Below, piece by piece: positions 25,086-33,300 of a stretch of DNA of 64,000 bases. The position numbers and the translations under genes are program-made. Location of the stretch: the NCBI RefSeq assembly GCF_009720865.1, contig NZ_WNLA01000016.1:1-64000 (forward strand), written 5' to 3'. The notes below the pieces were generated by a model that worked only from the letters and a program-made list of their open reading frames with translations, was not told the DNA's origin and ran no database searches. Position 1 is the stretch's first letter; the number at the start of each line of letters is the position of its first letter. This DNA is from Pseudoduganella ginsengisoli (GTDB lineage Bacteria; Pseudomonadota; Gammaproteobacteria; Burkholderiales; Burkholderiaceae_D).

Positions 25086-26435
25086 ATGGCACGTAAATAT
25101 TTTGGCACCGATGGCGTACGCGGCCTGGTCGGTGTGGCGCCGATTACCCCGGATTTCGTTATGCGCCTTGGCTATGCGGCAGGCAAAGTCCTGGTAAAAA
25201 ACCAGGGCGGTGCAGCGCGCTCGACCGTGCTGATTGGCAAGGACACCCGTATTTCGGGCTATATGCTGGAAGCCGCGTTGGAAGCGGGCTTCTCCGCTGC
25301 CGGCGTTGACGTGATGCTGGCCGGCCCAATGCCGACCCCGGCGATTGCTTACCTGACCCGCGCGCTGCGCCTGCAAGCCGGTGTCGTGATTTCCGCTTCG
25401 CATAATCCATACGAAGACAACGGCATTAAATTCTTTTCCGAGCACGGCACGAAATTGCCGGATGCCGTGGAACTGGACATTGAAGCGCAACTGGATTTGC
25501 CGATGGAATGCGTGGAATCCAAGCGCCTGGGCCGAGCCAGGCGCCTCGATGATGCGCAAGGCCGCTATATTGAATTCTGCAAGAGCACCTTCCCCAACGC
25601 GCTGGATTTGCGCGGCTTGAAAATCGTCGTGGATTGCGCCCATGGCGCCGCCTACAACATTGCTCCGCACGTGTTCCATGAATTGGGCGCGGAAGTGATT
25701 GCCATTGGTAATAAACCGGACGGCTTTAATATTAATGCAGGTTTTGGCGCTACCGCGACGGCAGCCATGGCGGCCGCCGTGGTAGAGCATGGCGCAGATT
25801 TGGGTATTGCCCTGGATGGCGACGCCGACCGCCTGATTATGTGCGATGCCAAAGGCCGTTTATATAATGGCGATGAATTGCTTTATGTTATGGTTATGGA
25901 CCGTTGCGCAACAGGCCCCGTGGCAGGCGCAGTCGGCACATTAATGACGAATATGGCGCTGGAAGTTGCCTTTAAAGAAAAAGGCATCGGTTTTGCCCGC
26001 GCTAAGGTCGGCGACCGTTATGTATTGGAAGTTATGCAGGAAAAAGGCTGGATTTTGGGCGGCGAAGGTTCCGGCCATTTACTGGCAACCGATAAACACA
26101 CGACTGGCGACGGTATTATTTCGGCATTGCAAGTATTGTCCGCATTAAAGCGTAGTGGCAAATCGCTGGAGCAATGTGCTGCAGACCTGGTATTGTTCCC
26201 GCAATCGCTGATTAATGTCCGCGTCAAAGCCGGCTTTGACTGGCAATCGCACGCCGCCGTGGTTGCGGAAAAAGAAGCGGTGGAACGTGAGTTGGGCGAT
26301 ACGGGCCGCGTGTTGATTCGTGCTTCCGGTACGGAACCGTTGATCCGCGTAATGGTGGAAGCGCGCGATGCACAAGCTGCCGTGGCTTATGCCCGCCGAA
26401 TTGCAGATAAGGTAGAGGCGCGCCTGGCCGCATAA
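25086..26435 (+). CDS. glmM: Phosphoglucosamine mutase
   Basis: A 449-residue alpha-D-phosphohexomutase converting glucosamine-6-phosphate to glucosamine-1-phosphate for UDP-GlcNAc. It opens with the diagnostic YFGTDGVRG; the phosphoserine is in SASHNPYEDNGIK (about residue 105), the metal loop is DGDADR, the sugar loop GEGSGH, and the phosphate loop RASGTEPLIRVM. Length equals the family norm. The second half uses more AT-ending codons (ATT, TTA) than its neighbours, a mild oddity. Confidence 0.96.
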   Translation: MARKYFGTDGVRGLVGVAPITPDFVMRLGYAAGKVLVKNQGGAARSTVLIGKDTRISGYMLEAALEAGFSAAGVDVMLAGPMPTPAIAYLTRALRLQAGVVISASHNPYEDNGIKFFSEHGTKLPDAVELDIEAQLDLPMECVESKRLGRARRLDDAQGRYIEFCKSTFPNALDLRGLKIVVDCAHGAAYNIAPHVFHELGAEVIAIGNKPDGFNINAGFGATATAAMAAAVVEHGADLGIALDGDADRLIMCDAKGRLYNGDELLYVMVMDRCATGPVAGAVGTLMTNMALEVAFKEKGIGFARAKVGDRYVLEVMQEKGWILGGEGSGHLLATDKHTTGDGIISALQVLSALKRSGKSLEQCAADLVLFPQSLINVRVKAGFDWQSHAAVVAEKEAVERELGDTGRVLIRASGTEPLIRVMVEARDAQAAVAYARRIADKVEARLAA

Positions 26436-26458
26436 GGCTCACTCGCGGGCGTTCCGCA

Positions 26459-26488
26459 TTGACGCGGAGCGCCCGATGCGGATATAAT
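26459..26488 (+). promoter_or_regulatory. Promoter of tRNA-Pro
   Basis: TTGACG (26459-26464) and TATAAT (26483-26488), 18 bp apart, nine bases before the tRNA gene. Confidence 0.8.
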
Positions 26489-26496
26489 ATTGTCAT

Positions 26497-26573
<77 letters not shown>

Positions 26574-26584
26574 AATACTTAAAG

Positions 26585-26616
26585 AACGGGTTAGTCGAAA
26601 GACTGCCCGTTTTTTA
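26585..26616 (+). terminator. Terminator-like hairpin between the two tRNA genes
   Basis: AACGGG and CCCGTT pair with an inner AGTC-GAAA-GACT hairpin, followed by TTTTTA. It would end the tRNA-Pro transcript. Confidence 0.75.
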
Positions 26617-26646
26617 TTGTCTACGATAATCCATTTGGATTCATCA

Positions 26647-26723
26647 CTGCCCATAGCTCAGTTGGATAGAGCATCGGCCTTCTAAGCCGAGGGTCGCAGG
26701 TTCGATTCCTGCTGGGCAGGCCA
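26647..26723 (+). tRNA. tRNA-Arg (anticodon TCT)
   Basis: A 77-nt cloverleaf: acceptor CTGCCCA/TGGGCAG with G and encoded CCA, D arm GCTCAGTTGGATAGAGC, anticodon loop CTTCTAA giving TCT, T loop TTCGATT. Reads AGA/AGG arginine codons, which are rare in this GC-rich genome. Confidence 0.95.
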
Positions 26724-27120
26724 TAAAATCCAGGATTGATATTTCTCCGCACGCTTGCTGATCCCGGGCTTTATATCCGGCGTTCCATTAAAACTGCGGC
26801 AAAGATAATCAAGAACTTACGGTCAATTTGAATGCCGAAAGGCTATCCGGTGTTATTCACACGTTATTGTGATGGCGGTAACGCAGGATTCAATCGTTTG
26901 AAACGTTGCCTAATGCGGGTATTCGTGAGATACAGCCAAGGTTTCAATCATATCCGGTGAAACGGTTAAGCCCGGCGGATGCAATCGATCCCGAACAGTT
27001 GCTGCGCCTGAGCGAGAGCGCCATATACGTTGGCAAAACGGCGAGGGCGTACTGCCAAGTGCTGCTTGGCGAGGAACCGATCAGGGTCCGCATGCCGGGC
27101 GCAATAAATGTCTGCGTATT
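26724..27120. other. About 400 bp downstream of tRNA-Arg with no supported gene
   Basis: A TTG-started frame of 72 codons (26906-27124) has no ribosome binding site or recognisable family, although its codon pattern is not absurd. The sequence after a tRNA 3' end is a common integration spot, but no integrase or attachment-site repeat was seen. Confidence 0.4.
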
Positions 27121-27134
27121 TTGACCAGGATCAA
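27121..27134 (+). promoter_or_regulatory. FNR/Anr-type box before the dehydrogenase remnant
   Basis: TTGACCAGGATCAA matches TTGAT-N4-ATCAA at 9 of 10 positions. It lies 77 bp upstream of an ATG with a good ribosome binding site whose first codons resemble a zinc alcohol dehydrogenase, a class often under FNR/Anr control. Confidence 0.55.
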
Positions 27135-27211
27135 GCCGGACCAATGACAGCCGAGGGCTTGGTGAATAAGCTGGTCTTCACGGCACCAGTAATCCCCATA
27201 GGAAAGAGCAA

Positions 27212-27370
27212 ATGAACGCACTGGTCTACGAAGGGCCGGGCAGCCCAGACTTGGCTAACGAGCTGAAACCCATGCTAGCCGGGCCTTCCGGCTTCGCATC
27301 GGGAGCTTTTGCCATGTACTGCATCCGCATACATGCCGGCGCAAGATGGCCGAGCCAGGCTTGCGACTGA
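27212..27370 (+). pseudogene. Decayed N-terminus of a zinc-type alcohol dehydrogenase
   Basis: After AGGAAAGAGCAA comes ATG and MNALVYEGPG, close to the MKALVYHGPG opening of zinc-dependent alcohol dehydrogenases, then ...LKPMLAGPS, resembling the PKPxIxxPT stretch. After about 30 residues similarity ends, and the frame stops at codon 53. No zinc-binding or nucleotide-binding motif survives. I read it as the start of a lost dehydrogenase gene, deleted down to its promoter and first codons. It could be a real 52-aa peptide instead. Confidence 0.4.
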
Positions 27371-27386
27371 TCAAGCCACGCCAGCC

Positions 27387-28661
27387 ATGGAAACTTTGCC
27401 AGCACCCGCCGATGCCTTGAATCTGCTGGCTTCGTTCGCTGCTGGCCTGGTGATCGGGATCGAGCGGGGCTGGAACCAGCGGCAGCGCAATGATGGTGAG
27501 CGCGTTGCAGGGCTGAGGACATTTTCTCTGGTGGGCATCCTGGGCGGTGTCCTTGTGCTTCTTTCCGGTCCGCTAACGGCATGGGGGCTGCTGGGGACGG
27601 TGCTGGGGCTGTCGCTGCTGCTGGCGCTGGCCTGGCGCGAGACGGCGCGCACATCAGGCGACTTCAGTATCACGACCGCAGTGGCCCTGCTGTTGACGCT
27701 GATGCTGGGGGCTGCCGCCATGCACGGCCACGTGGCGGTCGCGCTGGCCGCCGCTGTCGTGGTGGCTGTCATGCTGGACTTGAAGTCGACGCTGCACCGC
27801 TGGCTACGCCTGATCGAACACCGCGAACTGGCGGCGGCGCTGCAACTGCTGGTGTTGTCAGTGGTGATCTTGCCCAATTTGCCGAATACCGGTTTGGGAC
27901 CATATCGGGCTCTCAATCCCTATCAGCTGTGGTGGGCCGTGGTGCTGATTGCCGGGTTATCGTTGGCCGGGCACTGCGCGATGCGGGCCGCAGGCTATCA
28001 GCGTGGCCTTTTCCTGACCGGAATACTGGGTGGCCTGGCATCGTCCACAGCGGCCACGCTGTCGCTCGCCCGTCTTGCCAGGAGGGAGCCCGGGCTGTCT
28101 TCCATTACTGGCGCGAGCGCGCTGGCGTCCTGCGCGGTCATGTATTTTCGTCTATTCATTTTGTTGCTGGCGATCCAACCAGCGCTGTTGAAAACCACCG
28201 GTCCGGCCCTGCTTACCACTGGCGGGACCATGCTGTTGACAGGAATTTGGCATTGGCGCCGCGCCAATATTCAGGTTCAGCCTGGCAGCGCCGGGGCTGC
28301 GATTGCCCCGTTTGATTTGTCGACAGCGCTGGTGTTTGGGGGATTCCTGGGTGTAATGGCTGTTGCGGTGCCGGCGGCCAAGGATGCCCTGGGAGCTGGC
28401 GGCGTGTATACGGCGTCTGCACTGTCGGGGCTGCTGGATGTTGACGCCATCGTCATTTCCATTGCACGCATCCATCGCGCCAGCGGTATCACCGATAGCA
28501 TCGCTGTCATTTCGCTGTCTCTGGCGGTGTTCGCCAACATGGCGGTCAAGGCCGGCATGGCCTGGGTAGCAGGGGGACGCGCAATCGGGCTGGTGGTGTC
28601 GCGCGGCTATGGCATTGCACTGCTGGCCGGCGCCGTGCCAGTGGTGTTGGCCATGGCTTGA
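27387..28661 (+). CDS. MgtC/SapB-type membrane protein with DUF4010 domain
   Basis: A 424-residue polytopic membrane protein with about 12 hydrophobic helices. The N-terminal 140 residues resemble the MgtC/SapB domain (FAAGLVIGIERGWNQR, VAGLRTFSLVGILGG); the rest fits DUF4010 (SSTAATLSLARLARREP, SGLLDVDAIVISIA). Fused proteins of this kind are widespread; their function is unproven, and MgtC itself inhibits ATP synthase in Salmonella. ATG 27387 is chosen because the hydrophobic start follows it directly; an in-frame ATG at 27309 would overlap the preceding remnant. Confidence 0.8.
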   Translation: METLPAPADALNLLASFAAGLVIGIERGWNQRQRNDGERVAGLRTFSLVGILGGVLVLLSGPLTAWGLLGTVLGLSLLLALAWRETARTSGDFSITTAVALLLTLMLGAAAMHGHVAVALAAAVVVAVMLDLKSTLHRWLRLIEHRELAAALQLLVLSVVILPNLPNTGLGPYRALNPYQLWWAVVLIAGLSLAGHCAMRAAGYQRGLFLTGILGGLASSTAATLSLARLARREPGLSSITGASALASCAVMYFRLFILLLAIQPALLKTTGPALLTTGGTMLLTGIWHWRRANIQVQPGSAGAAIAPFDLSTALVFGGFLGVMAVAVPAAKDALGAGGVYTASALSGLLDVDAIVISIARIHRASGITDSIAVISLSLAVFANMAVKAGMAWVAGGRAIGLVVSRGYGIALLAGAVPVVLAMA

Positions 28662-28781
28662 TGAACCGTAGGCGAACTTGGCGATAGAAGGAAGCAGAAG
28701 CCGCCTCCACGCTGTCAACCTTGCGTTGCTGCTGATCGGCTGGGCCGTGAATTCTATCCAGAATCGGAATTGTTGCCGGTT

Positions 28782-28795
28782 TTGATTTAGATCAA
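28782..28795 (+). promoter_or_regulatory. FNR/Anr box before the ClpP-like gene
   Basis: TTGATTTAGATCAA is a perfect TTGAT-N4-ATCAA palindrome, 96 bp upstream of the ClpP-like start codon. That distance fits activation from about -41 with a leader of about 60 nt. Confidence 0.7.
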
Positions 28796-28891
28796 CTCAT
28801 GGCAAAGACATGGCCAATCACGCAGGCTATTGTGGAGTCATGCCGCTGCGGGCGATTGCGCTGGCGGACTCATCGCGATAAGGAGAAGACG

Positions 28892-29566
28892 ATGGCTGCA
28901 GAACAGTTTAATCCGGCAGAGGCCGGTGATGGAATGGAGGTTCCCGTGGTGTTTACAGGCTTGCAGCGTTTTGAACGGCATACTGTCATACGCCAGACTT
29001 CTTTTTATATATCGGGAACGATAGAGCAGGCGTCCTATTACAACGAACTGTTTTACGCCCTGCGGTCAGCCAGTGAAACCGACCTGATTTATCTGCATTT
29101 GAATACGACGGGAGGCGACTTTGACACTGGGCTGCAGATAATTAATAACATGCAAGCATCTGCAGCACGTGTCGTCACGGTGCTGGAGGCGCGCGCTTAT
29201 TCCATGGGCGCGTTTATCCTCCTCGCTGGCGATGAAATGGTCGTACATGAAAATTGCCAGTTGCTGTTTCACAGCTATTCCGGGAATTTTTCCGGCAAAG
29301 GCAATGAGCAGCAGGCGCAAGCCTTGGCGGTGGCAAACTGGTTTGCCAAGTTCATGGAGCGGATTTGCCAGCCATTCCTCCATGCCCGTGAAGTCAGTGC
29401 GATTTTAAAGGGAACGGATCTGTGGATGGACTCGGATGAGATCCGCCGCCGCATGCAAAAATTGCAGCGCGCATGCGGCCCGGCAGTTGTTGCAGGCAGG
29501 CGGCACGCACCTGCTGCGCCATCCATACCTGCTGCAGCATTAGTTGCTGCCGATAGCGCCAGTTGA
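28892..29566 (+). CDS. ClpP-like serine protease (orphan)
   Basis: A 224-residue ClpP/crotonase-fold protein. It keeps the oxyanion strand LHLNTTGGDF (LNSPGG in ClpP), nucleophile Ser104 in ARAYSMGAFIL, His127 in LLFHSYSG, and an Asp near 176-180 (GTDLWMDSDEI). The last 30 residues are Ala/Pro-rich and dispensable in appearance. Housekeeping ClpP is normally beside clpX; here there is no ATPase neighbour, so it is a divergent paralogue. AAGGAG eight bases upstream fixes ATG 28892; an in-frame ATG at 28799 has none. A perfect FNR-type box lies upstream, and a UspA gene converges from downstream. Confidence 0.8.
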   Translation: MAAEQFNPAEAGDGMEVPVVFTGLQRFERHTVIRQTSFYISGTIEQASYYNELFYALRSASETDLIYLHLNTTGGDFDTGLQIINNMQASAARVVTVLEARAYSMGAFILLAGDEMVVHENCQLLFHSYSGNFSGKGNEQQAQALAVANWFAKFMERICQPFLHAREVSAILKGTDLWMDSDEIRRRMQKLQRACGPAVVAGRRHAPAAPSIPAAALVAADSAS

Positions 29567-29609
29567 AACATGGCCGGGTGGAAGGTAAGGTCCCACCCGG
29601 TAAAATTGT

Positions 29610-30065
29610 TTAATTCGTGTCCGTTTCGGCATGGAATACCAGAACGGGCACGCGGCTTTTTAATAATACCTTGTGGGTTTGGCTTCCCAGTAAAATGCCT
29701 TTCAGGCCCGAATTGCCATGTGTGGCCATGGTAATCAGATCGCAGCCCCGCGTCACGGCGGTTTCTACGATATTCCGATATGGCTGGTCGGATCTTAATG
29801 ATATGGTCTCGCATGGCACGCCCATGGCTTGCGCTTTCTGGGCTAATGCCTCCAATAATTTTGATGCTTGCTCGGACGTATCCCGCATAAATGCTTCACG
29901 GGTTTCATCAAGCTGCACCGGCTCGATCGAAAACATATGGTATTCCGGCATGACATGCAACGCTGTAATACGGGCGCCCGCCTCTCTTGCAAACTGTAGC
30001 GCGGATTGAATAGCCGATGCTGTAGCAGGTGAGCCGTCGGTAGGCAATAATAAATGTTTGTACAT
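29610..30065 (-). CDS. Universal stress protein, UspA family
   Basis: A 151-residue single-domain Usp. The ATP-binding signature G-2x-G-9x-G(S/T) is present as THGNSGLKGILLGSQTHKVL, together with the N-terminal LLLPTDGSPAT nucleotide loop. Usp proteins of this subtype bind ATP and accumulate under starvation or low oxygen. GGAGTC precedes the ATG. An FNR-like box with a CACTAT -10 candidate lies upstream, so oxygen control is plausible. Confidence 0.92.
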   Translation of the reverse strand: MYKHLLLPTDGSPATASAIQSALQFAREAGARITALHVMPEYHMFSIEPVQLDETREAFMRDTSEQASKLLEALAQKAQAMGVPCETISLRSDQPYRNIVETAVTRGCDLITMATHGNSGLKGILLGSQTHKVLLKSRVPVLVFHAETDTN

Positions 30066-30139
30066 ATCAGACTCCTGTCATAAACGTTGGTGGGCGGTGG
30101 TGCTGACAGATAGTGTGCGCAAGCTGGCGCATTGCAACT

Positions 30140-30153
30140 TTGACGCTGATCAA
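30140..30153 (-). promoter_or_regulatory. FNR/Anr-type box before the UspA gene
   Basis: TTGATCAGCGTCAA on the minus strand matches TTGAT-N4-ATCAA at 9 of 10 positions. A CACTAT (-10 candidate, 30110-30115) is centred 34 bp downstream, close to the spacing of a class II FNR promoter, with the start codon at 30065. Confidence 0.6.
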
Positions 30154-30326
30154 ATACTTATAAATAAAGGGTTTTTGCTCTTGACTAAGGGTAATGCTGG
30201 TCAGGAGTGCTGGAGTGCCTGCGTTTTTTTGCGGTTTTTTTGCCACTTTATGCCAGGTTTTAGCTTAATCGTGCCTGTAATTGGTATAAAAGGTTAGAAT
30301 TGCCTAAATTCCATTGGGAAATGATC

Positions 30327-31181
30327 ATGACGGCATCTGGGTACCGCAATGCGTTGGCGGCATTGGTGTGGGTAATATGCACGGCTTGCGCCGCGGCGGA
30401 GCAGGGGCCAGTGCCGGCCACGTTAAAAGTCGGCTTGCAAAACGTGATTGCACCGTTTGTGATGCCGGGGCAGCAAACCGGTTTATTGGTCGATGTATTG
30501 CGCGCGGCCTTTGCAACACAGCATATTGCAGCGGATTTCAGTTATTTACCGAATGTCCGCTTTGAACAGCAATTGCGAGAAGGCAAGGTCGATGTCAGTA
30601 CATTAGCGAAACCTGAATATAAGCACAAAGGGTTTCTCAGCCATTGGCCGGTTACGCATTTCCATAATATGGCCATTACCGTTCGCAGCCGTATTCCCGC
30701 CTTACACCATCTTGATGATTTAAAGGCATATCGCGTGACGGCATTTGGCAATGCCCGCAAAGTGCTGGGGCGTGAATATGACGCGGCCATGGCAAAAAAT
30801 CCGGAATACCGTGAACCCGCGACAATGCCTTCCGCCAGCCTGATATTGAACCGGACCGATGTGATCATTTCGCAGCGCGATATTTTTTTGTATTACCTGA
30901 GCCAGCAAATGCCAGAGGCGCGCAGCCGCGAAGGTGAACTGGCTTTCCACGATATTATCGGGCCGGGGAATTTATATTGGCTGTCATTCCGTTCAGAACA
31001 GCAGCGGGATGCATTTGAACGCGGTATTGCGGAACTCTATGCCAGCGGTGAAATCGACCAGATTATCGCACGCTACCAAAAAGAATTCGGTACAACGCGG
31101 GATTTCTTCTTGCCGCTGGATTGTCAATTCAGGCCGGCGCAGGCGCCAAAAGCTTGCAAGGATATCGCCAGGCGCCAATAA
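30327..31181 (+). CDS. Periplasmic solute-binding-like protein (SBP family 3), orphan
   Basis: A 284-residue exported protein. The signal peptide MTASGYRNALAALVWVICTA...AAA is followed by ATLKVGLQNVIAPFVMPG and the alternating alpha/beta pattern of family 3 binding proteins (GKVDVSTLAKPEYK; RAYRVTAF-like second lobe YRVTAFGNARKVLGREYD; SFRSEQQRDAFERGIAELYASGEIDQII near the end). No permease or ATPase accompanies it. GGGAA six bases before ATG 30327 sets the start. Similar orphans in this window are at 14453 and 52772. Confidence 0.75.
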   Translation: MTASGYRNALAALVWVICTACAAAEQGPVPATLKVGLQNVIAPFVMPGQQTGLLVDVLRAAFATQHIAADFSYLPNVRFEQQLREGKVDVSTLAKPEYKHKGFLSHWPVTHFHNMAITVRSRIPALHHLDDLKAYRVTAFGNARKVLGREYDAAMAKNPEYREPATMPSASLILNRTDVIISQRDIFLYYLSQQMPEARSREGELAFHDIIGPGNLYWLSFRSEQQRDAFERGIAELYASGEIDQIIARYQKEFGTTRDFFLPLDCQFRPAQAPKACKDIARRQ

Positions 31182-31208
31182 AAAAGCCGGGCAGTGCCCG
31201 GCTTTTTT
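31180..31208. terminator. Bidirectional rho-independent terminator
   Basis: AAAAAGCCGGGCA and TGCCCGGCTTTTTT form a perfect stem with A and T runs on both sides, between the converging binding-protein and asparaginase genes. Confidence 0.9.
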
Positions 31209-31224
31209 CAAGGATTAGCCACCA

Positions 31225-32307
31225 TTAATAGGTGTAATACATGCGCTGGATTTCTTTGGTGTTATTGGTTTTCGTCAGCGCCAGCATCAGCAGAATACGG
31301 GCTTTTTGTGGATTCAGCGTATCCGATACAACGAAGTCCAGTTGATCGTCATTGGCTTCGCCATTACGGGCGACAATACCGTTACCTACGCGGGCCGAAC
31401 GCACAATGATCGCGCCTTTTTTGCGGGCTTCCACCAAGCCTGGTTTGACTTGCGCCGCTACGCTGCCGTCACCGGTACCGGCATGAATAATGCCTTTATC
31501 GCCGGACGCAATAAATGCATTGAGCGCCACGGTATTCATATTGGCATAGCCGTACACGATATCGACTTGTGGCAGGGCGTCCAGTTTGCTGATATCGAAT
31601 TCCGTGTCCACCGTATGTTTGCGGGTCGTCACGTGGTAGAAGTAAGGCTTGTTACCTTGCATGTAACCGAGCATGCCCAGTTCCGGCGTACGGAATGCGT
31701 CTGGCGTCGACGTATTGGATTTCGTGACGTCGCGCGCGCCATGGATCTGGTCGCCCAGTGCCACCATCACGCCCTTGCCGGCGGCATCCGGGCTGGCAGC
31801 CAGCAGCACGGCGTTATACAGGTTGATCGGGCCATCGGCCGACAGGGCGGTCGATGGGCGCATGGCGCCGACCAGCACGACTGGCTTGCGGCTTTTCACA
31901 ACCAGGTTGAGGAAATAGGCGGTTTCTTCCAGCGTATCGGTACCGTGCGTAATCACAATGCCATCGACGTCGTCTTTGGACAGCAATTCATTGACGCGCT
32001 TGCCCAGTTTCAGCCAGTGGTCATTGGTCATGCTTTCGCTGGCGATCTGGAACACCTGTTCACCGGTGACGTGGGCGGCTTTTTGCAATTCCGGTACCGC
32101 GTTAATCAATTGCTGCACGCCGACGGTGGCTGCCGTGTAGCCCACGGTGGTGGTGGACGTGGCGCCGCTGCCGGCAATGGTGCCGCCCGTTGCCAGAATG
32201 GCGACATGAGCGAGTTTTTGTTGGGCTACTTCTTGCGCTTGGGCCGTGGCAAAGATAATCGTGCCGATAAATGCAGCCATCAAACGGGCCGTCTTATGTT
32301 GAAACAT
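31225..32307 (-). CDS. Type II (periplasmic) L-asparaginase
   Basis: A 360-residue enzyme hydrolysing L-asparagine to aspartate and ammonia in the periplasm. The signal peptide runs to ATAQAQ (about residue 25). First catalytic Thr is in ILATGGTIAGS, the second Thr-Asp pair in VITHGTDTLEETA, and the Lys-bearing strand is near VVLVGAMRPSTALSADG. Length minus signal equals the E. coli AnsB type. AAGGAGGAAACA before ATG 32307 is a strong start signal; the frame is open further upstream but without one. A degenerate FNR-like site lies upstream; E. coli ansB is FNR-controlled. Confidence 0.93.
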   Translation of the reverse strand: MFQHKTARLMAAFIGTIIFATAQAQEVAQQKLAHVAILATGGTIAGSGATSTTTVGYTAATVGVQQLINAVPELQKAAHVTGEQVFQIASESMTNDHWLKLGKRVNELLSKDDVDGIVITHGTDTLEETAYFLNLVVKSRKPVVLVGAMRPSTALSADGPINLYNAVLLAASPDAAGKGVMVALGDQIHGARDVTKSNTSTPDAFRTPELGMLGYMQGNKPYFYHVTTRKHTVDTEFDISKLDALPQVDIVYGYANMNTVALNAFIASGDKGIIHAGTGDGSVAAQVKPGLVEARKKGAIIVRSARVGNGIVARNGEANDDQLDFVVSDTLNPQKARILLMLALTKTNNTKEIQRMYYTY

Positions 32308-32430
32308 TGTTTCCTCCTTATGGGCGAATTGAGCCGCGATAGTAGCAAACAATGAATGCTGAAGAAATAAGGAAAAAACAGAAAATATTAAAATGCGACA
32401 AAGCCGTCCAATAACCGGAAATTGGAGAAT

Positions 32431-32444
32431 TTAACGCGTATCAA
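32431..32444 (-). promoter_or_regulatory. Degenerate FNR-like site upstream of the asparaginase gene
   Basis: On the minus strand TTGATACGCGTTAA keeps one perfect half-site (TTGAT) and a poor second half (GTTAA for ATCAA). It is 124 bp from the start codon. Weak evidence. Confidence 0.25.
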
Positions 32445-32473
32445 AGTTGAGAAAAACCCTGAAAAACCAGTGA

Positions 32474-32497
32474 GCGGCCACGGAAAACCGTGGCCGC
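32474..32497 (-). terminator. Terminator hairpin after the PEP-CTERM gene
   Basis: GCGGCCACGG and CCGTGGCCGC pair perfectly over 10 bp around a four-base loop; on the minus strand a T-rich stretch (TGGTTTTTCAGGG) follows after several bases. It lies 23 bp downstream of the gene. Confidence 0.65.
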
Positions 32498-32519
32498 CAC
32501 CAGATGCGCAAGCAGGAAT

Positions 32520-33071
32520 TCAGTGCAGCTTGTGGCTCTTGTTGCGGCGGGCCGTGAACGCCAGCATGCCCAGGCCGGCTGCCAGCATGCCGTAGCTCGC
32601 TGGTTCCGGTACCGGAGCAGTCACCAGGTTCAGGTTGCCTGCATAAGAACCGCCCAAGCCATCCAGCGACGTCTGGCCGTGGATGACAAAGCCATAGTTT
32701 CCTGCGGATAGCGTGTCGGCCGGGAAGAACTCGACCGAATTGCCGGTAGTAGTATCAGTACCCAGGATGCTGCGGGAACTGTCGGCATTAACGCGGAAAA
32801 ATTCGACCCCCGTTATGCCGTAGTTGAAGAGACGGCTGAGTCCCACGAGTGTCTTGCCTGCAATGGCAGTCCCGCTGGCCCAGCCCTGGCTCTCAGTGGC
32901 CACCTTGAACAGGAATTCGTCGGAATAGGCGCCCGGGTCGGCGTGTGACGCGCCGTACGTGGCATTGCCCGATCCGTCGAAGACCAGCACATCCGCAATT
33001 GCCGCCGGCGCTGACAGCACGCCGACAGACAACAGCAAGGCGGCAGCCGTGCTGAAGATGGATTTCTTCAT
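32520..33071 (-). CDS. PEP-CTERM sorting-signal protein (FxDxF-like type)
   Basis: A 183-residue secreted protein. The signal peptide spans residues 1 to about 26 (ALLLSVGVLSAPAAIA). The body has the YSDEFLFKV stretch like the FxDxF motif of an Oxalobacteraceae subfamily. The C-terminus is the sorting signal VPEPASYGMLAAGLGMLAF followed by TARRNK. Such proteins are cut and anchored or released by an exosortase, which implies an EpsH/exosortase locus elsewhere. The function of the mature part is unknown. AGAGGGG precedes ATG 33071. Confidence 0.88.
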   Translation of the reverse strand: MKKSIFSTAAALLLSVGVLSAPAAIADVLVFDGSGNATYGASHADPGAYSDEFLFKVATESQGWASGTAIAGKTLVGLSRLFNYGITGVEFFRVNADSSRSILGTDTTTGNSVEFFPADTLSAGNYGFVIHGQTSLDGLGGSYAGNLNLVTAPVPEPASYGMLAAGLGMLAFTARRNKSHKLH

Positions 33072-33300
33072 TGTGTTACCCCTCTGGATGATCAAACATT
33101 GCCGGTAGACGGAAAACTGCAATCCCCATCACAGTTTTGTCTTTACGGCAAGTTTTCCTATCTACCAACATTGGCAATATAGCATAATGCTGAGTCCGCA
33201 TTACTACATTAATGAAGTGTGTTGCAGTGCAGCGCGGCACACCAGGCACTGCCGTTAAGCCCCTATAATCGCCGCATTGCAACTTTGTCAGGCGCAGCCC

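Noticed and set aside
26906..27124. 72-codon TTG-started frame after tRNA-Arg
   Set aside because: No ribosome binding site, no family, and its end overlaps the FNR-type box; kept only as part of the gap description.
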